Shown one piece after another: positions 1 to 7,909 of a DNA stretch of 17,932 nt. Positions within the stretch are counted from its first letter, which is position 1; every line of letters starts with the position of its first letter. Made by a program: the position numbers and the translations under genes. Source of the stretch: Dunaliella salina (Eukaryota > Chlorophyta > Chlorophyceae > Chlamydomonadales > Dunaliellaceae); NCBI GenBank assembly GCA_002284615.2, contig MU069575.1, positions 388,742-406,673 on the forward strand, written 5' to 3'. The notes beneath the pieces are model-generated. The model was not told where the DNA came from. It did not search any database and was given only the letters and a program-made list of their open reading frames with translations.

Positions 1-121
1 GCATGTGACCTCTGGCCTGTTCCTTGATGCATGTGACCTCTGGCCTGTTCCTTGATGCATGTGACCTCTGGCCTGTTCCTTGGTGCATGTGACCTTGTTC
101 TTTTTTTCTTCTTCTGCATAC
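1..121 (+). repeat. 28-bp tandem repeat ending in a LINE-type pyrimidine tail
   Basis: Three near-identical 28-base units (1-28, 29-56, 57-84) and a partial fourth (85-97) each contain GCATGTGACCTCTGGCC and CTTGAT. The array starts at the window edge and may continue upstream. The last unit runs into a T/C-rich tract (93-116). Read on the plus strand, the unit matches the terminal part of the LINE 3' ends elsewhere in the window (CCTTnATGCA core, then GCACG-GGCCTCTGG as at 2644-2660). I infer that a retrotransposon 3' terminus was amplified in tandem. Confidence 0.8.
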
Positions 122-204
122 CTTCAGAAAAAAAAGCGAAGGAAGACAATGCACGAAGGGATGGGAAAAAAAAAGAATGGAAAGGAAACATTTACTTAGC
201 TGCA

Positions 205-370
205 CCTAATGTTAGAAAAAAAGAAGAAGAAAAGAAAAAAAACTACGTAGAGAGACTCTCCCTACATCAATCAAGGAAAGGGAGACACATAGGCTCAAAA
301 AGAGCCGTGTGCCCCCTCAGCCACCAAATATGGAAAAACAGAATGCTAATGTGGATCTGGAGGATTTCTA
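205..370 (-). mobile_element. LINE 3' end, sub-family A, 5'-truncated
   Basis: Read on the minus strand this is the end of a LINE: a TAG stop (368-370), then a 3' UTR with the hairpin GGCTC/GAGCC (292-306, loop 297-301), the core CTTGATTGATGTAGGG (261-276) and a pyrimidine tail (on plus, the A/G-rich run 205-241). It aligns along its length with 1117-1274 and with 13049-13203; the latter is joined to a recognisable LINE coding region, which is what identifies this copy. Traces of the coding end may continue to about 440, but with stops. Confidence 0.7.
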
Positions 371-1116
371 AAAGCGCCTTATGCTACCTTTCTGTCTTTC
401 TGCGCTCTATCCCTGGCCGACAAGTCCACCTTGATCATTGATCACATTGAAGTCACTACACAAGACAGGGGCATCCACCTTGTTGGACAAAAACTTTCAC
501 CTATGTCAAAACTGCAATAGCTCAACATGCTTAAACTACCCCCAGACTTACAAGCTGCGGCACAAGAATCCCAACCAGGAATGAAAGTTGCGCCAATGCA
601 CAGGTTTGTAGGTTTACACGAAAGGGGATATCAGTCAAAATCACGACTGCTAGGCCATATTGTGATGAAGAAATTGTGTGTGTGCAACAAAAGGTGTACA
701 TAAGCTTGAGGAATGTGGCAACTATTTACAATAAGTATACCATCACCCTCTTGTCAAATTGTGCCTAAAAAAACAAAAAGCAAAATCACTAGCATCCATA
801 CTAAGAACAAACATGCTTTTTTTTTTGAATTCCTGAGGGGGGGATGGGGAATATGGTGGCAGGCAGGAGAAGGAGAGCTTGGGCGTTTTACCCTACAGAT
901 CCCCATCAGGTCTACCCTGTCTAGTTCCAAGGCTTAGCTGTGCCTGTTCCAAAGGACCTAAGGAAAGATATCAGATTGAAAATAAAGAAAACATATGTAG
1001 GCAGATGGCAATCATCATACATCAATGAAGGAGTGGTTTACCTCCAACATCGAGAAGTAAGTCTATGCGCTTCAAGGAGCCCTCCATAACCCCATTGGCC
1101 CTAGGTATCCCCTTTT
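371..1116. other. No gene seen
   Basis: I see no supportable gene or element here. The stretch holds a T10 run (817-826), a G-rich patch just after it, and a CCTTTTAAAGG palindrome near 1112-1122. Short open frames have no recognisable motifs and overlap low-complexity sequence. Bases 371-440 may be decayed coding sequence of the LINE copy to the left. Confidence 0.5.
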
Positions 1117-1274
1117 AAAGGAAAAAAAGAAAAGAATAACTACGTGTATGTAGGCAGAGAAACTTTCCCTACATCATTAAGGAAGAGGAGACACATAGGC
1201 TCAAAAAAGAGCCGTGTGCCCCCTCCACCACAAGGTATGAAATAGAGAATGCTAATGTGGATCTGGAGGGTTAC
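1117..1274 (-). mobile_element. LINE 3' end, sub-family A
   Basis: Minus-strand copy of the same 3' UTR as 205-370 and 13049-13203. It has the TAG stop equivalent (1274-1276 read on minus), the hairpin GGCTC-A6-GAGCC (1198-1213), the terminal stem-loop with perfect 7-bp arms ATGTAGG (1148-1154) and CCTACAT (1168-1174), and a pyrimidine tail on the minus strand (1117-1140). The coding part is absent, so this is a severe 5' truncation. Confidence 0.7.
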
Positions 1275-1283
1275 TAGAAGCAC

Positions 1284-1346
1284 CCTTTTCCTTAATTGAT
1301 GTAGGGAGTGTTTTCACTGCCTGCGTAATTTTTCTTTTCTTTACAC
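1284..1346 (+). mobile_element. LINE 3' terminus in inverted orientation
   Basis: The plus strand reads CCTTAATTGATGTAGGG (1290-1306), then GCCTGCGTA and a TTTTTCTTTTCTTT tail. This is the terminal stem-loop region and tail of sub-family A, in the opposite direction to the copy ending at 1274. Together 1117-1346 form a long imperfect palindrome with about 60-base arms. It could be two insertions or a fold-back arrangement. Confidence 0.65.
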
Positions 1347-1586
1347 CCTTATTCACTTCCTTTTCTCCTGCTGTTTGTGCTTGAGGGGACAAAGAAGAAG
1401 TCAGGGATGAACCGTGCACGGGTTTCCGAGGAACCGTAAGCGTTCGAGCGCGTGAGACATGAGTATGTTGCATACAAAGTTTCCATTTGTGATTGGCATT
1501 TAAGGCATTTCTGGCAACTACATTTGAAGCATACATATTTGAAGTCACTTTTTACATTGAAAAAACGCTCACGCACGACTCATCCC
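1347..1586. other. No gene seen
   Basis: No recognisable coding or RNA feature. Overlapping short open frames on both strands lack motifs. Confidence 0.4.
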
Positions 1587-1900
1587 TGGAAAAAGCAGTT
1601 GAAGCATTTATGCTGGACAGCAACCCTTGTTGCTACATGCATTAAGGAAAGACTCATTAGTCAGCACTGACCGTCAGCGAGTTGCTAACAGTGAGTCCCA
1701 TCATGGGATGACCAACTAAATCAAGCTATGACTCACGTATGAGCAAAGAAGCCCATGCCGGTCCAGCAGGTTGTCAGCCATTCGTCCAAGGTGCACATGT
1801 GTGCGCCGCGCCCTCCTATTTGCACCCCATCCCATAGCCTCTCCCCCCCCCCCCCCCCCCNNNCAACCNCCAATTATTTGGATTGCTTAATTAAATGACA
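1587..1900 (-). mobile_element. LINE 3' UTR, sub-family B
   Basis: On the minus strand this matches the 3' UTRs at 11393-11699 and 12750-13066 in the same order: a G-run (the C-run 1843-1860 on plus), a block containing GACAACCTGCTGGAC, TGGGACTCACTG, the CTTTCCTTAATGCA core (plus 1637-1650), a terminal stem-loop starting near 1611, and a short pyrimidine-rich end (1587-1610). The upstream limit is unclear because of the N run; no coding remnant is recognisable beyond it. Confidence 0.65.
1843..1869. other. C18 homopolymer with ambiguous bases
   Basis: Eighteen C residues (1843-1860) are followed by NNN (1861-1863) and one more N (1869). The Ns are most likely a sequencing or assembly failure at the homopolymer, so the true length is unknown. 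The run corresponds to the G-run of the sub-family B LINE 3' UTR on the minus strand. Confidence 0.9.
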
Positions 1901-1949
1901 TGTTGAAGCTGATGTCTTTGTCGTGGTCTAAACAACATGATCATGGTGT

Positions 1950-1985
1950 CCTTAAATTATGTAGGGAAGTTTTCCAGAGGGGGAT
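1950..1985 (+). mobile_element. Short LINE 3'-terminus fragment
   Basis: CCTTAAATTATGTAGGGAAG (1950-1969) followed by TTTTCCAGAG matches the core and first arm of the sub-family A terminal stem-loop in plus orientation. There is no upstream hairpin or pyrimidine tail, so only a sliver remains, or the match is by chance. Confidence 0.4.
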
Positions 1986-2638
1986 ATCTGAGATATCCAC
2001 GGCCAGAAATTGCCTGTTCTTTGCATGCAATCCGCACACCCTCTGAGGGGAAATGGGAAAGGGGAAAAGCTATTCAAGCGGGACCTGCCCCCAAGCATCA
2101 CGGAAGGAGCAACCTTTCTATGACCGACGCATTGAACCCCCACAGGTCCGCCAACCCAGGATCGAAACCAGAATCACCTCCGCCACCAAAGGCTCCCGAG
2201 AGAGGCACAACTGCTGGACGCATAATCCTCGATCCCCAGTTTTTCGGGAACCCCTGGTCAAGGTATGACACCTTCTGAGCTATCTTCCAGCTTGGCCTCC
2301 AGAGTGCCAAAGTATGATGACAGCCAATTTCAGAGAGCAGCCATAACACCAGACAAATCTGACGCCCCACTTAACCAAACTGAGGACCCGTTTTTCCGTT
2401 CTCCAGTGCAGTGTTCCCATATCTGATGGGCAGGAGTGGCGGCCCCACCCATAATAGCCACCCGGAGAAAAGCTGGGGCAGGAGCATTCCTCAATGTTGG
2501 CGCGGTTGAGATGGTGCTCAGGCGTGGAGTGATCTAAGCTTGGTCTGCATAATTCCGTGCTCAACATCTGGCTATTGCTGGCCCCTTTTAAAGGAAGGCC
2601 TGTGCTGAGATGTTGGATGGCTTTCCAATTAGGGGTAC
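1986..2638. other. No gene supported; one tRNA-like fragment
   Basis: The stretch is relatively GC-rich and carries open frames of 70-120 codons on both strands (plus 1937-2278 and 2053-2268, minus 2098-2370 and 2280-2648). None has a recognisable domain. The only recognisable item is the initiator-tRNA-like fragment at 2131-2172. A 25-base segment at 2318-2343 recurs with changes at 2920-2943. Confidence 0.4.
2131..2172 (+). pseudogene. Initiator tRNA-Met 3'-half fragment
   Basis: CCACAGGTC (2140-2148) and CCCAGGATCGAAACC (2155-2169) are the anticodon-stem/variable and T-arm sequences I recall for plant initiator tRNA-Met, including its unusual GGATCGAAACC B box. About 7 extra bases separate the two blocks. 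The 3' strand of the T stem is changed, and no D arm or acceptor stem is present. It cannot be a functional tRNA; it may be a retrotransposed or recombined piece. Confidence 0.5.
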
Positions 2639-2695
2639 TTCTTTTCATGCACGCGGCCTCTGGCTTGTGTAGACTTTTCTTTTCTTTTCTTAGCT
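2639..2695 (+). mobile_element. LINE/SINE 3' terminus fragment
   Basis: TTCTTTTCATGCACGCGGCC is followed by TCTGG, TGTGTAGAC and TTTTCTTTTCTTTTC. It matches the tail at 15401-15460 (13 of 15 positions over GCACG-GGCCT-TGG) and the unit of the array at 1-97. The TAGACTTTTCTTTTC ending is the typical pyrimidine tail of this superfamily. Confidence 0.6.
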
Positions 2696-3050
2696 TTCTC
2701 TGAGGCTAAAGGGTGGGTCTCTTTGGTTTGCTGGACAGGGTTTCTTAAGAGCAGTGGCATGGGTGTCCTAGATGGAGTCCAACTTGCCGCAGTAGGCTTC
2801 TGAGCTTCTCTTTCTCTTTGCCTGAACTGGCTAAACTCACTTTCACTTTCAGTGCTGATTTTCAGATCTTTTATTAATGCACATTGGCTTTTGCCCAGCT
2901 CCAATTTCTACTTCTTGTAACAGCCAGTTTCAGAGAGCGTGCCTAAATAGATGCGTTGAGCTTAGGCTGGGCTGGATGAAACTGCGCAAATAAAACTACA
3001 CATCTGCATCAAAATGGGTAGTGTTAAGTGATTTTGATTCGTTGTTTCAG
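2696..3050. other. No gene seen; possible intron before 3051
   Basis: No coding signal is recognised. The end of the stretch is T-rich and finishes in GTTGTTTCAG (3041-3050), a good 3' splice-site sequence for the open frame that follows. Confidence 0.35.
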
Positions 3051-3596
3051 AAAGAAAAAACACCTAGTGGATGGTTAGAAACAGATAATTCCAGCCATTT
3101 CCCAAGAGAAATCCAGCACAAAGGGTGCCAAATAGGTCAAATTTTGACCAATATTTTTCCTAACGTGCAGGATGTCATCAGCATGTATGGGGGTTACAAA
3201 CATGACATTTTGGGAGCAAAAACTGGTCTCGAAGAAGAGCCAATTGCATTTTCTGGTGATCTGGGATCTTCTGATTTTTATCATTTTGGTAAATTCATTA
3301 TTCAGAAATGGTGGAATGATTTGGTTTGTGAAAGAAACATGAAAAGGATTAAGCCTTGCAACTGGGCCAGTTGCTCCGCCATGAGAGTTTCCTCTGTCTT
3401 TGTAGCTCCTCAGGAAAAAGCTCCCTTTTTTTTTCTTTCCAAAAATGGACGAAAAGTGGAGTTATTAAGGAGTGGACTTTCACAAAATCAATTCATTAAA
3501 TCTGGAAAAGGCACGCACCCGGCTGAACAGGCTGCCCAGCTTTTGCCGTACAGGTGTCGCAAAGTGGTCAAGCGTCGCAGTCACTCCGGCCTGTAA
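3051..3596 (+). CDS. Candidate exon, unrecognised protein
   Basis: This is the longest non-repetitive open frame in the window. The frame is open from 2994 to a TAA at 3594-3596, but no ATG is near its start. A T-rich stretch ending in TTGTTTCAG (3042-3050) is a plausible acceptor, so I place the exon start at 3051, giving about 180 codons and a stop. The product has mixed composition with acidic and aromatic patches (for example DLGSSDFYHFGKFIIQKWW in the middle), an FFF run from a T-rich stretch, and a basic C terminus (CRKVVKRRSHSGL). I see no signal peptide, membrane segment or known domain. The length is only mildly improbable by chance, so it may be a terminal exon, a decayed transposon frame or noise. 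Confidence 0.35.
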   Translation, partial: KEKTPSGWLETDNSSHFPREIQHKGCQIGQILTNIFPNVQDVISMYGGYKHDILGAKTGLEEEPIAFSGDLGSSDFYHFGKFIIQKWWNDLVCERNMKRIKPCNWASCSAMRVSSVFVAPQEKAPFFFLSKNGRKVELLRSGLSQNQFIKSGKGTHPAEQAAQLLPYRCRKVVKRRSHSGL

Positions 3597-3994
3597 ATGC
3601 AATACAGCTTCAAACAGTTTGTGGCTTTTACTTGGAATGAGAAGTTGATGATTTACATGGATTTGTTTAGAATGGTGAACTGATTTTCACAGGCTCATGT
3701 ATGACGACATTTCAGTTTGAATCTCTGGCTTATCAATCACTGGCAAAACCTGCTCCGCATGCACCCACTGCTACACGGGCATTGGCAACTCGACAGGGCA
3801 AGGTTTTAGCAAGGTTTTGCCTTACATCACCAGAGAAAACCAGGGAATTGAGCAGAATCATTCTGGAGATTGAATCTCCTATTTCTGCCCTCTGACTGGT
3901 GCAGGTTTCAAGGCCCCGTGATAAGGCCCCTATTAGTTTGCTAATTAAGGAAAGTTATGAGTAAACTTTATGCATGCAGCCTGTGATATTCCAT
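3597..3994. other. No gene seen; LINE-core-like motif at 3941-3954
   Basis: CTAATTAAGGAAAG (3941-3954) resembles the conserved core of the LINE 3' ends read on the minus strand, but the flanking stem-loop is not clear. A 64-codon open frame at 3701-3895 has no recognisable motif. Confidence 0.35.
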
Positions 3995-4172
3995 CCCATT
4001 GCATCCCCTTCCCTCCCCTCTTCTCCCCTCCCCTCCCCTCCCCCCCCCTTCCCTTCTCTTCCCTTCCTACTGGGGTAGCCCTAAAACCTAAACCCTAAAA
4101 CCTCCCCTCCCCTCCTTTCCCCTCCCCTCCCCTCCCCTTCCCTGCCCTCCCTCCCCTCCCCTTGTCTTGTCT
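3995..4172. repeat. Pyrimidine-rich low-complexity tract
   Basis: About 180 bases of CCCCT/CCCTT-type repeats lie almost wholly as pyrimidine on the plus strand, interrupted at 4069-4102 by a short unique piece and telomere-like units. The minus strand therefore carries many GGGGAGGGG runs that could form G-quadruplex or triplex structure. Such sequence usually arises by slippage. Confidence 0.9.
4079..4102. repeat. Degenerate interstitial telomere units
   Basis: The sequence is CCCTAAAA-CCTAAA-CCCTAAAA-CC: three imperfect copies of the plant telomere unit CCCTAAA, two with an extra A. It sits inside the pyrimidine tract. It is too short and degenerate for a chromosome end; it is an internal remnant or slippage product. 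Confidence 0.75.
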
Positions 4173-4399
4173 TGAACAAAAACACTTTCATTTACCTTGA
4201 TGGTGTAGAAAAAAGTGCTCCAACTCCACGCTTGAAGGCTTTGGATCATTTTCCTGGGGGCCCTTGCCTTCCTATTTTCTTTGTTTTCTTGCTCATGCCC
4301 CTATTTGTTCCTGTCCCCAGAGCTGTCTCGTCCCTTATGGGACATTGCACAAGGTCAAAGATGGTGGGAAGACAAAAGGACTGAATCTCAGCCCCACGT

Positions 4400-4515
4400 T
4401 CAAGCCCTCTCTGTTCTGACCTCCATTGTGAACGGAACTTGCGGCCGTTAGAAGCCAATATGTCTCCTTTTCCTCAATGATGCAGGGGGATGTTTCCTCT
4501 ACCTACAAAGCTAGA
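4400..4515 (+). mobile_element. Diverged LINE 3' end, sub-family A
   Basis: Plus-strand TGTCTCCTTTTCCTCAATGA (4461-4480) is followed by TGCAGGGGG and CCTCTACCTACAAAG. This matches the 3' UTR core and terminal stem-loop of sub-family A. Just upstream, GGCCGTTAGAAGCC occupies the place of the GGCTC/GAGCC hairpin. The pyrimidine tail is largely missing. Confidence 0.5.
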
Positions 4516-5255
4516 CTATTCCACATGAATTATCAAACAAAAGGGTTGGTAGAAATATTGGGAAGTACCTGCGGCTAGCTTTAATAGCACAGAATAAGGC
4601 AGCAGTTTCCATGGTAAGGCAAGTGTCCAGAATGGATATGATGTATGTCGATCACAGGAGATGTTGGCTCGGGTGGAATGACGCGCAACTGCACTTTCAA
4701 TTTCAAAGCACACTCGCCTTTCATCACTCACCAGAACAAAGAAGATAGTCTTGTGGATCTGCACATGCAACAGTTGTAGGATTCTGTGAGGTCCATATTT
4801 TACTCAAGTATACTATGCATGTGTCAACTTCAGGAAAGAGAATATGATATTTGGGTCTCAAAGTTGTTGCACAACTTTCGAATTACACTAAGCTGAAAGG
4901 CTCACAACATGTATGCAGGCAAAACAAAGTGGTCAGATTGATACCAGAAATCTATCAGAATTCATCCTGAATAAATCAGGAAGCAAAGGGCAAAGGCAAA
5001 GGAGACAACCCCCCCCCCCCCTTGTCCAACTCCCCCCAAGGCTAGCTGTATCTTCTTTAGGTCTGGGGGACCAGTGGGACTCATGCTAGGGAAAAAGAAA
5101 AAAAAAGCTCCGCAAGCGGTGAGCACCTTAAGCGTTATTTGAGGAAAGGAGCAAAGCCCTCCGCCACAAGGCACAAACCTGGCTGCCTGGACAAGACTGA
5201 GTACTCGGCTCTGAAATGAATTCACCGAGGAATCATGCAAACTCCCTTGTACTAG
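4516..5255. other. No gene seen; C13 run at 5009-5021
   Basis: No recognisable gene. There is a C homopolymer (5009-5021) next to AAAGGCAAAGG repeats. The open frames (minus 4516-4770 and 4962-5240) have no motifs, and the second reads through the homopolymer. Confidence 0.45.
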
Positions 5256-5330
5256 TGGAACCTTTCCTTAATATGCATGCACCCTTTCTTGCCTGGATAG
5301 TCCTGTTTCCTGCTTTTTCCTTTCATGCAG
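5256..5330 (+). mobile_element. Possible LINE 3' terminus fragment
   Basis: CCTTTCCTTAATATGCATGC (5261-5280) has the CTTTCCTTAAT-GCA core of the LINE 3' ends on the plus strand, followed by a loosely pyrimidine-rich segment ending CTTTTTCCTTTCATGCA. No upstream hairpin is clear. Confidence 0.45.
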
Positions 5331-5857
5331 AACTCCCAAAATAATCATCATACCCACAATGAATACGCACAGGATAACAAGATACAAAAGGCATGTTTTA
5401 CTCCTTTTGCGATGGAGCATCAGGCTTGCATGTCACATCAGAGAAGAGCAAAAAGGCTCAACCCAGCAAGACAAACATTGTTAGATGTCGTGAGACACAA
5501 ACTTGCAGACATGTCATGTCAAAGAAAGAAAGAAACACTGAGACAGGGCTGATGGCCTGCCTGGCAAAGACATTGGCACAGGGAAAGGAAGACACCGTTA
5601 TTTCCACATCCCCATCAATATGCGTCAAGCCAACCAACGAGATCCTTACCTGCAAGAACAAATCCCCCGGCTGTTTACTCTGTCGTTTTCCACCTTGCAA
5701 AGAGCTCCCGAGAAGACCATGTGACGGCTGCGCATCGATATCAGCCTGCGGGCGTGTGCATGTGCACTCCAGATCAGCCGGCAACTGGCAGCATGTCCAG
5801 AACTCCATCAGTCTCATAGCATTTCCCTAACCATTTCCTGTCATGGAACAGGTGTCG
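5331..5857. other. No gene supported
   Basis: Open frames of 145 codons (plus 5393-5830, ATG start) and 119 codons (minus 5458-5817) overlap in antisense. The plus frame is Cys-rich near its end but shows no spaced metal-binding motif. I cannot support either as a gene. Confidence 0.4.
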
Positions 5858-6067
5858 TCATTTAGCTGCCATCCCTGTTGCAATCTTGCTTGTGCGTCTG
5901 CGTGCATCATAGAAAACCTGTTCCTTGCTCCTGTGCCTGTCCCGTGCGAGTGGGTTTCGAGTATCATCAGCTGTCACATCCTCTACCCGGCGGTGCCTGT
6001 GGTGTAGTTCTGGAGGTGTTGATGTCAGCGTATTCAGGGCTTCAGCCTCTGCATCGGGCGTACTCAT
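5858..6067 (-). CDS. Candidate small ORF or first exon, unrecognised
   Basis: A 69-codon frame on the minus strand begins with ATG in a fair context (AAACGATGAG, start at 6067) and ends in TGA at 5858. The product is hydrophilic, starts MSTPDAEAEALNTLTSTPPE and continues with His/Arg-rich sequence; no domain, signal peptide or membrane segment is visible. The segment is more GC-rich than the AT-rich block upstream of its start (6121-6300), as would be expected of a gene with its promoter, but this is weak evidence. It could also be an unspliced first exon or a chance frame. Confidence 0.3.
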   Translation of the reverse strand: MSTPDAEAEALNTLTSTPPELHHRHRRVEDVTADDTRNPLARDRHRSKEQVFYDARRRTSKIATGMAAK

Positions 6068-6120
6068 CGTTTCTGCTACTCTGCAATAACAGTAATGACT
6101 GCTTAGGCAGGTGGATATGA

Positions 6121-6537
6121 AACCACCAACACTAAAGCTATAACATAGATTTTAAACGTATAAAATCCACTGACTCGTGTGTTTATATCTTAGATCACAG
6201 TTCAGGAAATCTGTACAGATGGCAAAATAAATCGTAATATTATGTTTGACGAATCATTTTACGTTCCAATATGATAAATATCCACCGTCACACGCAGTGA
6301 ATGATTGTTAAATAAGATTGCAATGAGATACGGTCGCTCCCACGAAAGGCCACCTTCCTCAGGCCAACTGTTTCACTTAGCGTTTTGGGGCCTTATCTCA
6401 GTGCCCCCTGCACCATTCTGGGAATCCGTGATAATGGGCCCATTCTTTTTATTGTTGATAAGCTTGATGAGCAAGTTCTGGAGCTCAATGAAGGTGTGGC
6501 ATTCTAAGGAGCACCTAGGTTCTAGCTCGAGAGCTCT
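6121..6537. other. AT-rich stretch with a TATA-like box, no gene seen
   Basis: The first 180 bases are AT-rich and contain TATAAAAT at 6159-6166 on the plus strand. No recognisable transcript lies downstream of it. The open frame at 6305-6547 has no motif. Confidence 0.35.
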
Positions 6538-6587
6538 AAGGGGTTGAGGTTTATGGCTGTCGCGCCAAGCCTAAACCTCAACCCCTT
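6538..6587. repeat. Perfect 16-bp inverted repeat (hairpin)
   Basis: AAGGGGTTGAGGTTTA (6538-6553) is exactly complementary to TAAACCTCAACCCCTT (6572-6587). Inside it GGCT (6555-6558) can pair with AGCC (6568-6571) after a one-base bulge, giving a 20-bp stem around a 9-base loop. The stem is far longer than expected by chance. It may be a small-RNA-like hairpin, a transposon terminus or a recent palindromic duplication; the sequence does not decide. Confidence 0.85.
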
Positions 6588-7511
6588 GCCCTGATCCAAC
6601 CCTGATATTCTCGTGGCAATTGCTGTTAGCTTTTAAGAAATCACTATTTATGCCTACCTATTTTTTGTGAATTATCGTGGTACAGCCAGCCATCCAGCCA
6701 AAGGTACCTCCCTTTTAAATTTGCCCCATCCGGGTATTCTTCGATGTGAAATTGGGCGGGGAGCACCTCTGGCTGCAAGCTTAAGTGCATTGCAAAATGT
6801 GTGTCGCGTCAAGTAATTAAAAGCACACCATTCGTCAAACAGGCTACCGTTTGGCCTGATTCAAGTTGTTTTGTTGGCTTCCACTCGGTTGGCCCCCCGC
6901 AAAACACCACAGCATAAAAAGATAATTAAGAGCAGCTTAATTCCAGGGGCGCGGGTCATTTCATGCGGCTTTCAAAACTCACTTTTTCTGCCAAAGTAGG
7001 TGCAAAACAGCCTCTTAGCCACGCACGGCACCGGTACCTCCACTTGCGAGATTTTCAGCAAATCTCAATGTTTGGGACATAGAAACGTCTTAAAGTCTAC
7101 TCAGGGCACACAGGGTGCCTGCTGCAGGCAAGTGAGACAATTCGGATTGGGCCGTTTGTGGGGGCGACCATACACAATTCCTTTCTATTTGATTAGGTGA
7201 TGTCCTCGATCATTTTCGGGCCTTCTTGGATTTGTTTCTTTTTTCTTTTCTGTAATCGTGCCAGAAAAGATAAAAAAACACGATGATTCCCAGAGTAAAT
7301 TCACGGGACAAGGAAGACTTAAATTTACGACGTCTGTATGCAGAAACTGTTTTGGGGTTGCAGCAGAACTCATTCAACGATCGGGCACAATAACCCCTTT
7401 TCTTTTTTCTTTCTCCTCCCTTGAATTCACAAATCATGGATAGAGAGTACTTTTCTTTGAGCAGCAGCTGGGAAAATCTTCGTGGCAGACAAAGCAATAA
7501 CATCTGCTGAA
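6588..7511. other. No gene supported
   Basis: No recognisable gene. The minus strand holds overlapping open frames (7210-7503 and 7185-7373) with Lys-rich, low-complexity translation from A/G-rich sequence. They could adjoin the candidate minus-strand exons at 7620-8200, but no clear splice structure was found. Confidence 0.4.
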
Positions 7512-7546
7512 CTGCTGATGTTGTGCTGCTGATGTTGTGCTGCTGA
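7512..7546. repeat. 14-bp tandem repeat
   Basis: CTGCTGATGTTGTG occurs at 7512-7525 and 7526-7539, followed by a partial CTGCTGA (7540-7546). Confidence 0.85.
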
Positions 7547-7619
7547 CTTACTGGCCCTTTCAGAGGTCACTCTTGCCTCTCTCTCTGCAGTTCTGTCTCA
7601 TGCAGGAGATTATTGACGC

Positions 7620-7790
7620 CATTCTTTGATTGAATTTTGAAATTTCCTGGCTGAATTAACACTGATTTTCTCACTTTGATTGACAACTTTACCCACTTTT
7701 GGAGGCGCGCATCTTGGAAAAAATGGTGGTCTGGAGAGCTCTGGAGCCAACTGAGCAGTGATATGAAAAGCAAGCAGCAAGCAAGGATGC
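7620..7790 (-). CDS. Candidate exon, unrecognised protein
   Basis: On the minus strand a frame is open from about 7790 down to a TAA near 7620. Its translation contains LAPELSRPPFFPRC and, before the stop, VNQSEKISVNSARKF and IKEWRQ. Several AG acceptors (TTTCATTTCCAG, ATCACTGCTCAG) lie at its 5' edge. It lies downstream, in minus-strand order, of the candidate exon 7910-8200, so the two could belong to one gene with a short intron. I do not recognise the protein. The protein-like composition and nearby splice sites are the only support. Confidence 0.3.
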
Positions 7791-7909
7791 TGGAAATGAA
7801 CTACGAGTGAGATGGATGGTGTTATCAGGCATTAGTGTCTGGAAATGTGTGAAATATGCTCCTTGCTGGGGGGTCGTTCTGATTTAGATTTTTTTAAGAT
7901 TTAGACTTA

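Noticed and set aside
205..370. MITE family (with 1117-1346 and 13049-13203)
   Set aside because: The copy at 13049-13640 continues into LINE coding sequence and stops at a conserved TAG, so these are LINE 3' UTRs; only 1117-1346 has inverted arms.
52..441. 129-codon plus-strand frame
   Set aside because: It crosses the tandem array, a purine tract and the antisense of a LINE 3' UTR; the Lys-rich sequence is an artefact of the A/G run.
1937..2278. 113-codon ATG-started plus-strand frame with a Pro-rich end
   Set aside because: It begins beside a LINE sliver and runs through the tRNA-like fragment; overlapping frames are equally open.
5393..5830. 145-codon plus-strand frame with a Cys-rich end
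   Set aside because: No regular Cys/His spacing, a competing antisense frame of similar length, and no splice or promoter support.
6538..6595. Helitron 3' terminus (hairpin plus CTGAT)
   Set aside because: The hairpin is longer than usual for Helitrons, the CTGA lies only 3 bases after it, and no matching 5' TC end was found. Kept only as an alternative.
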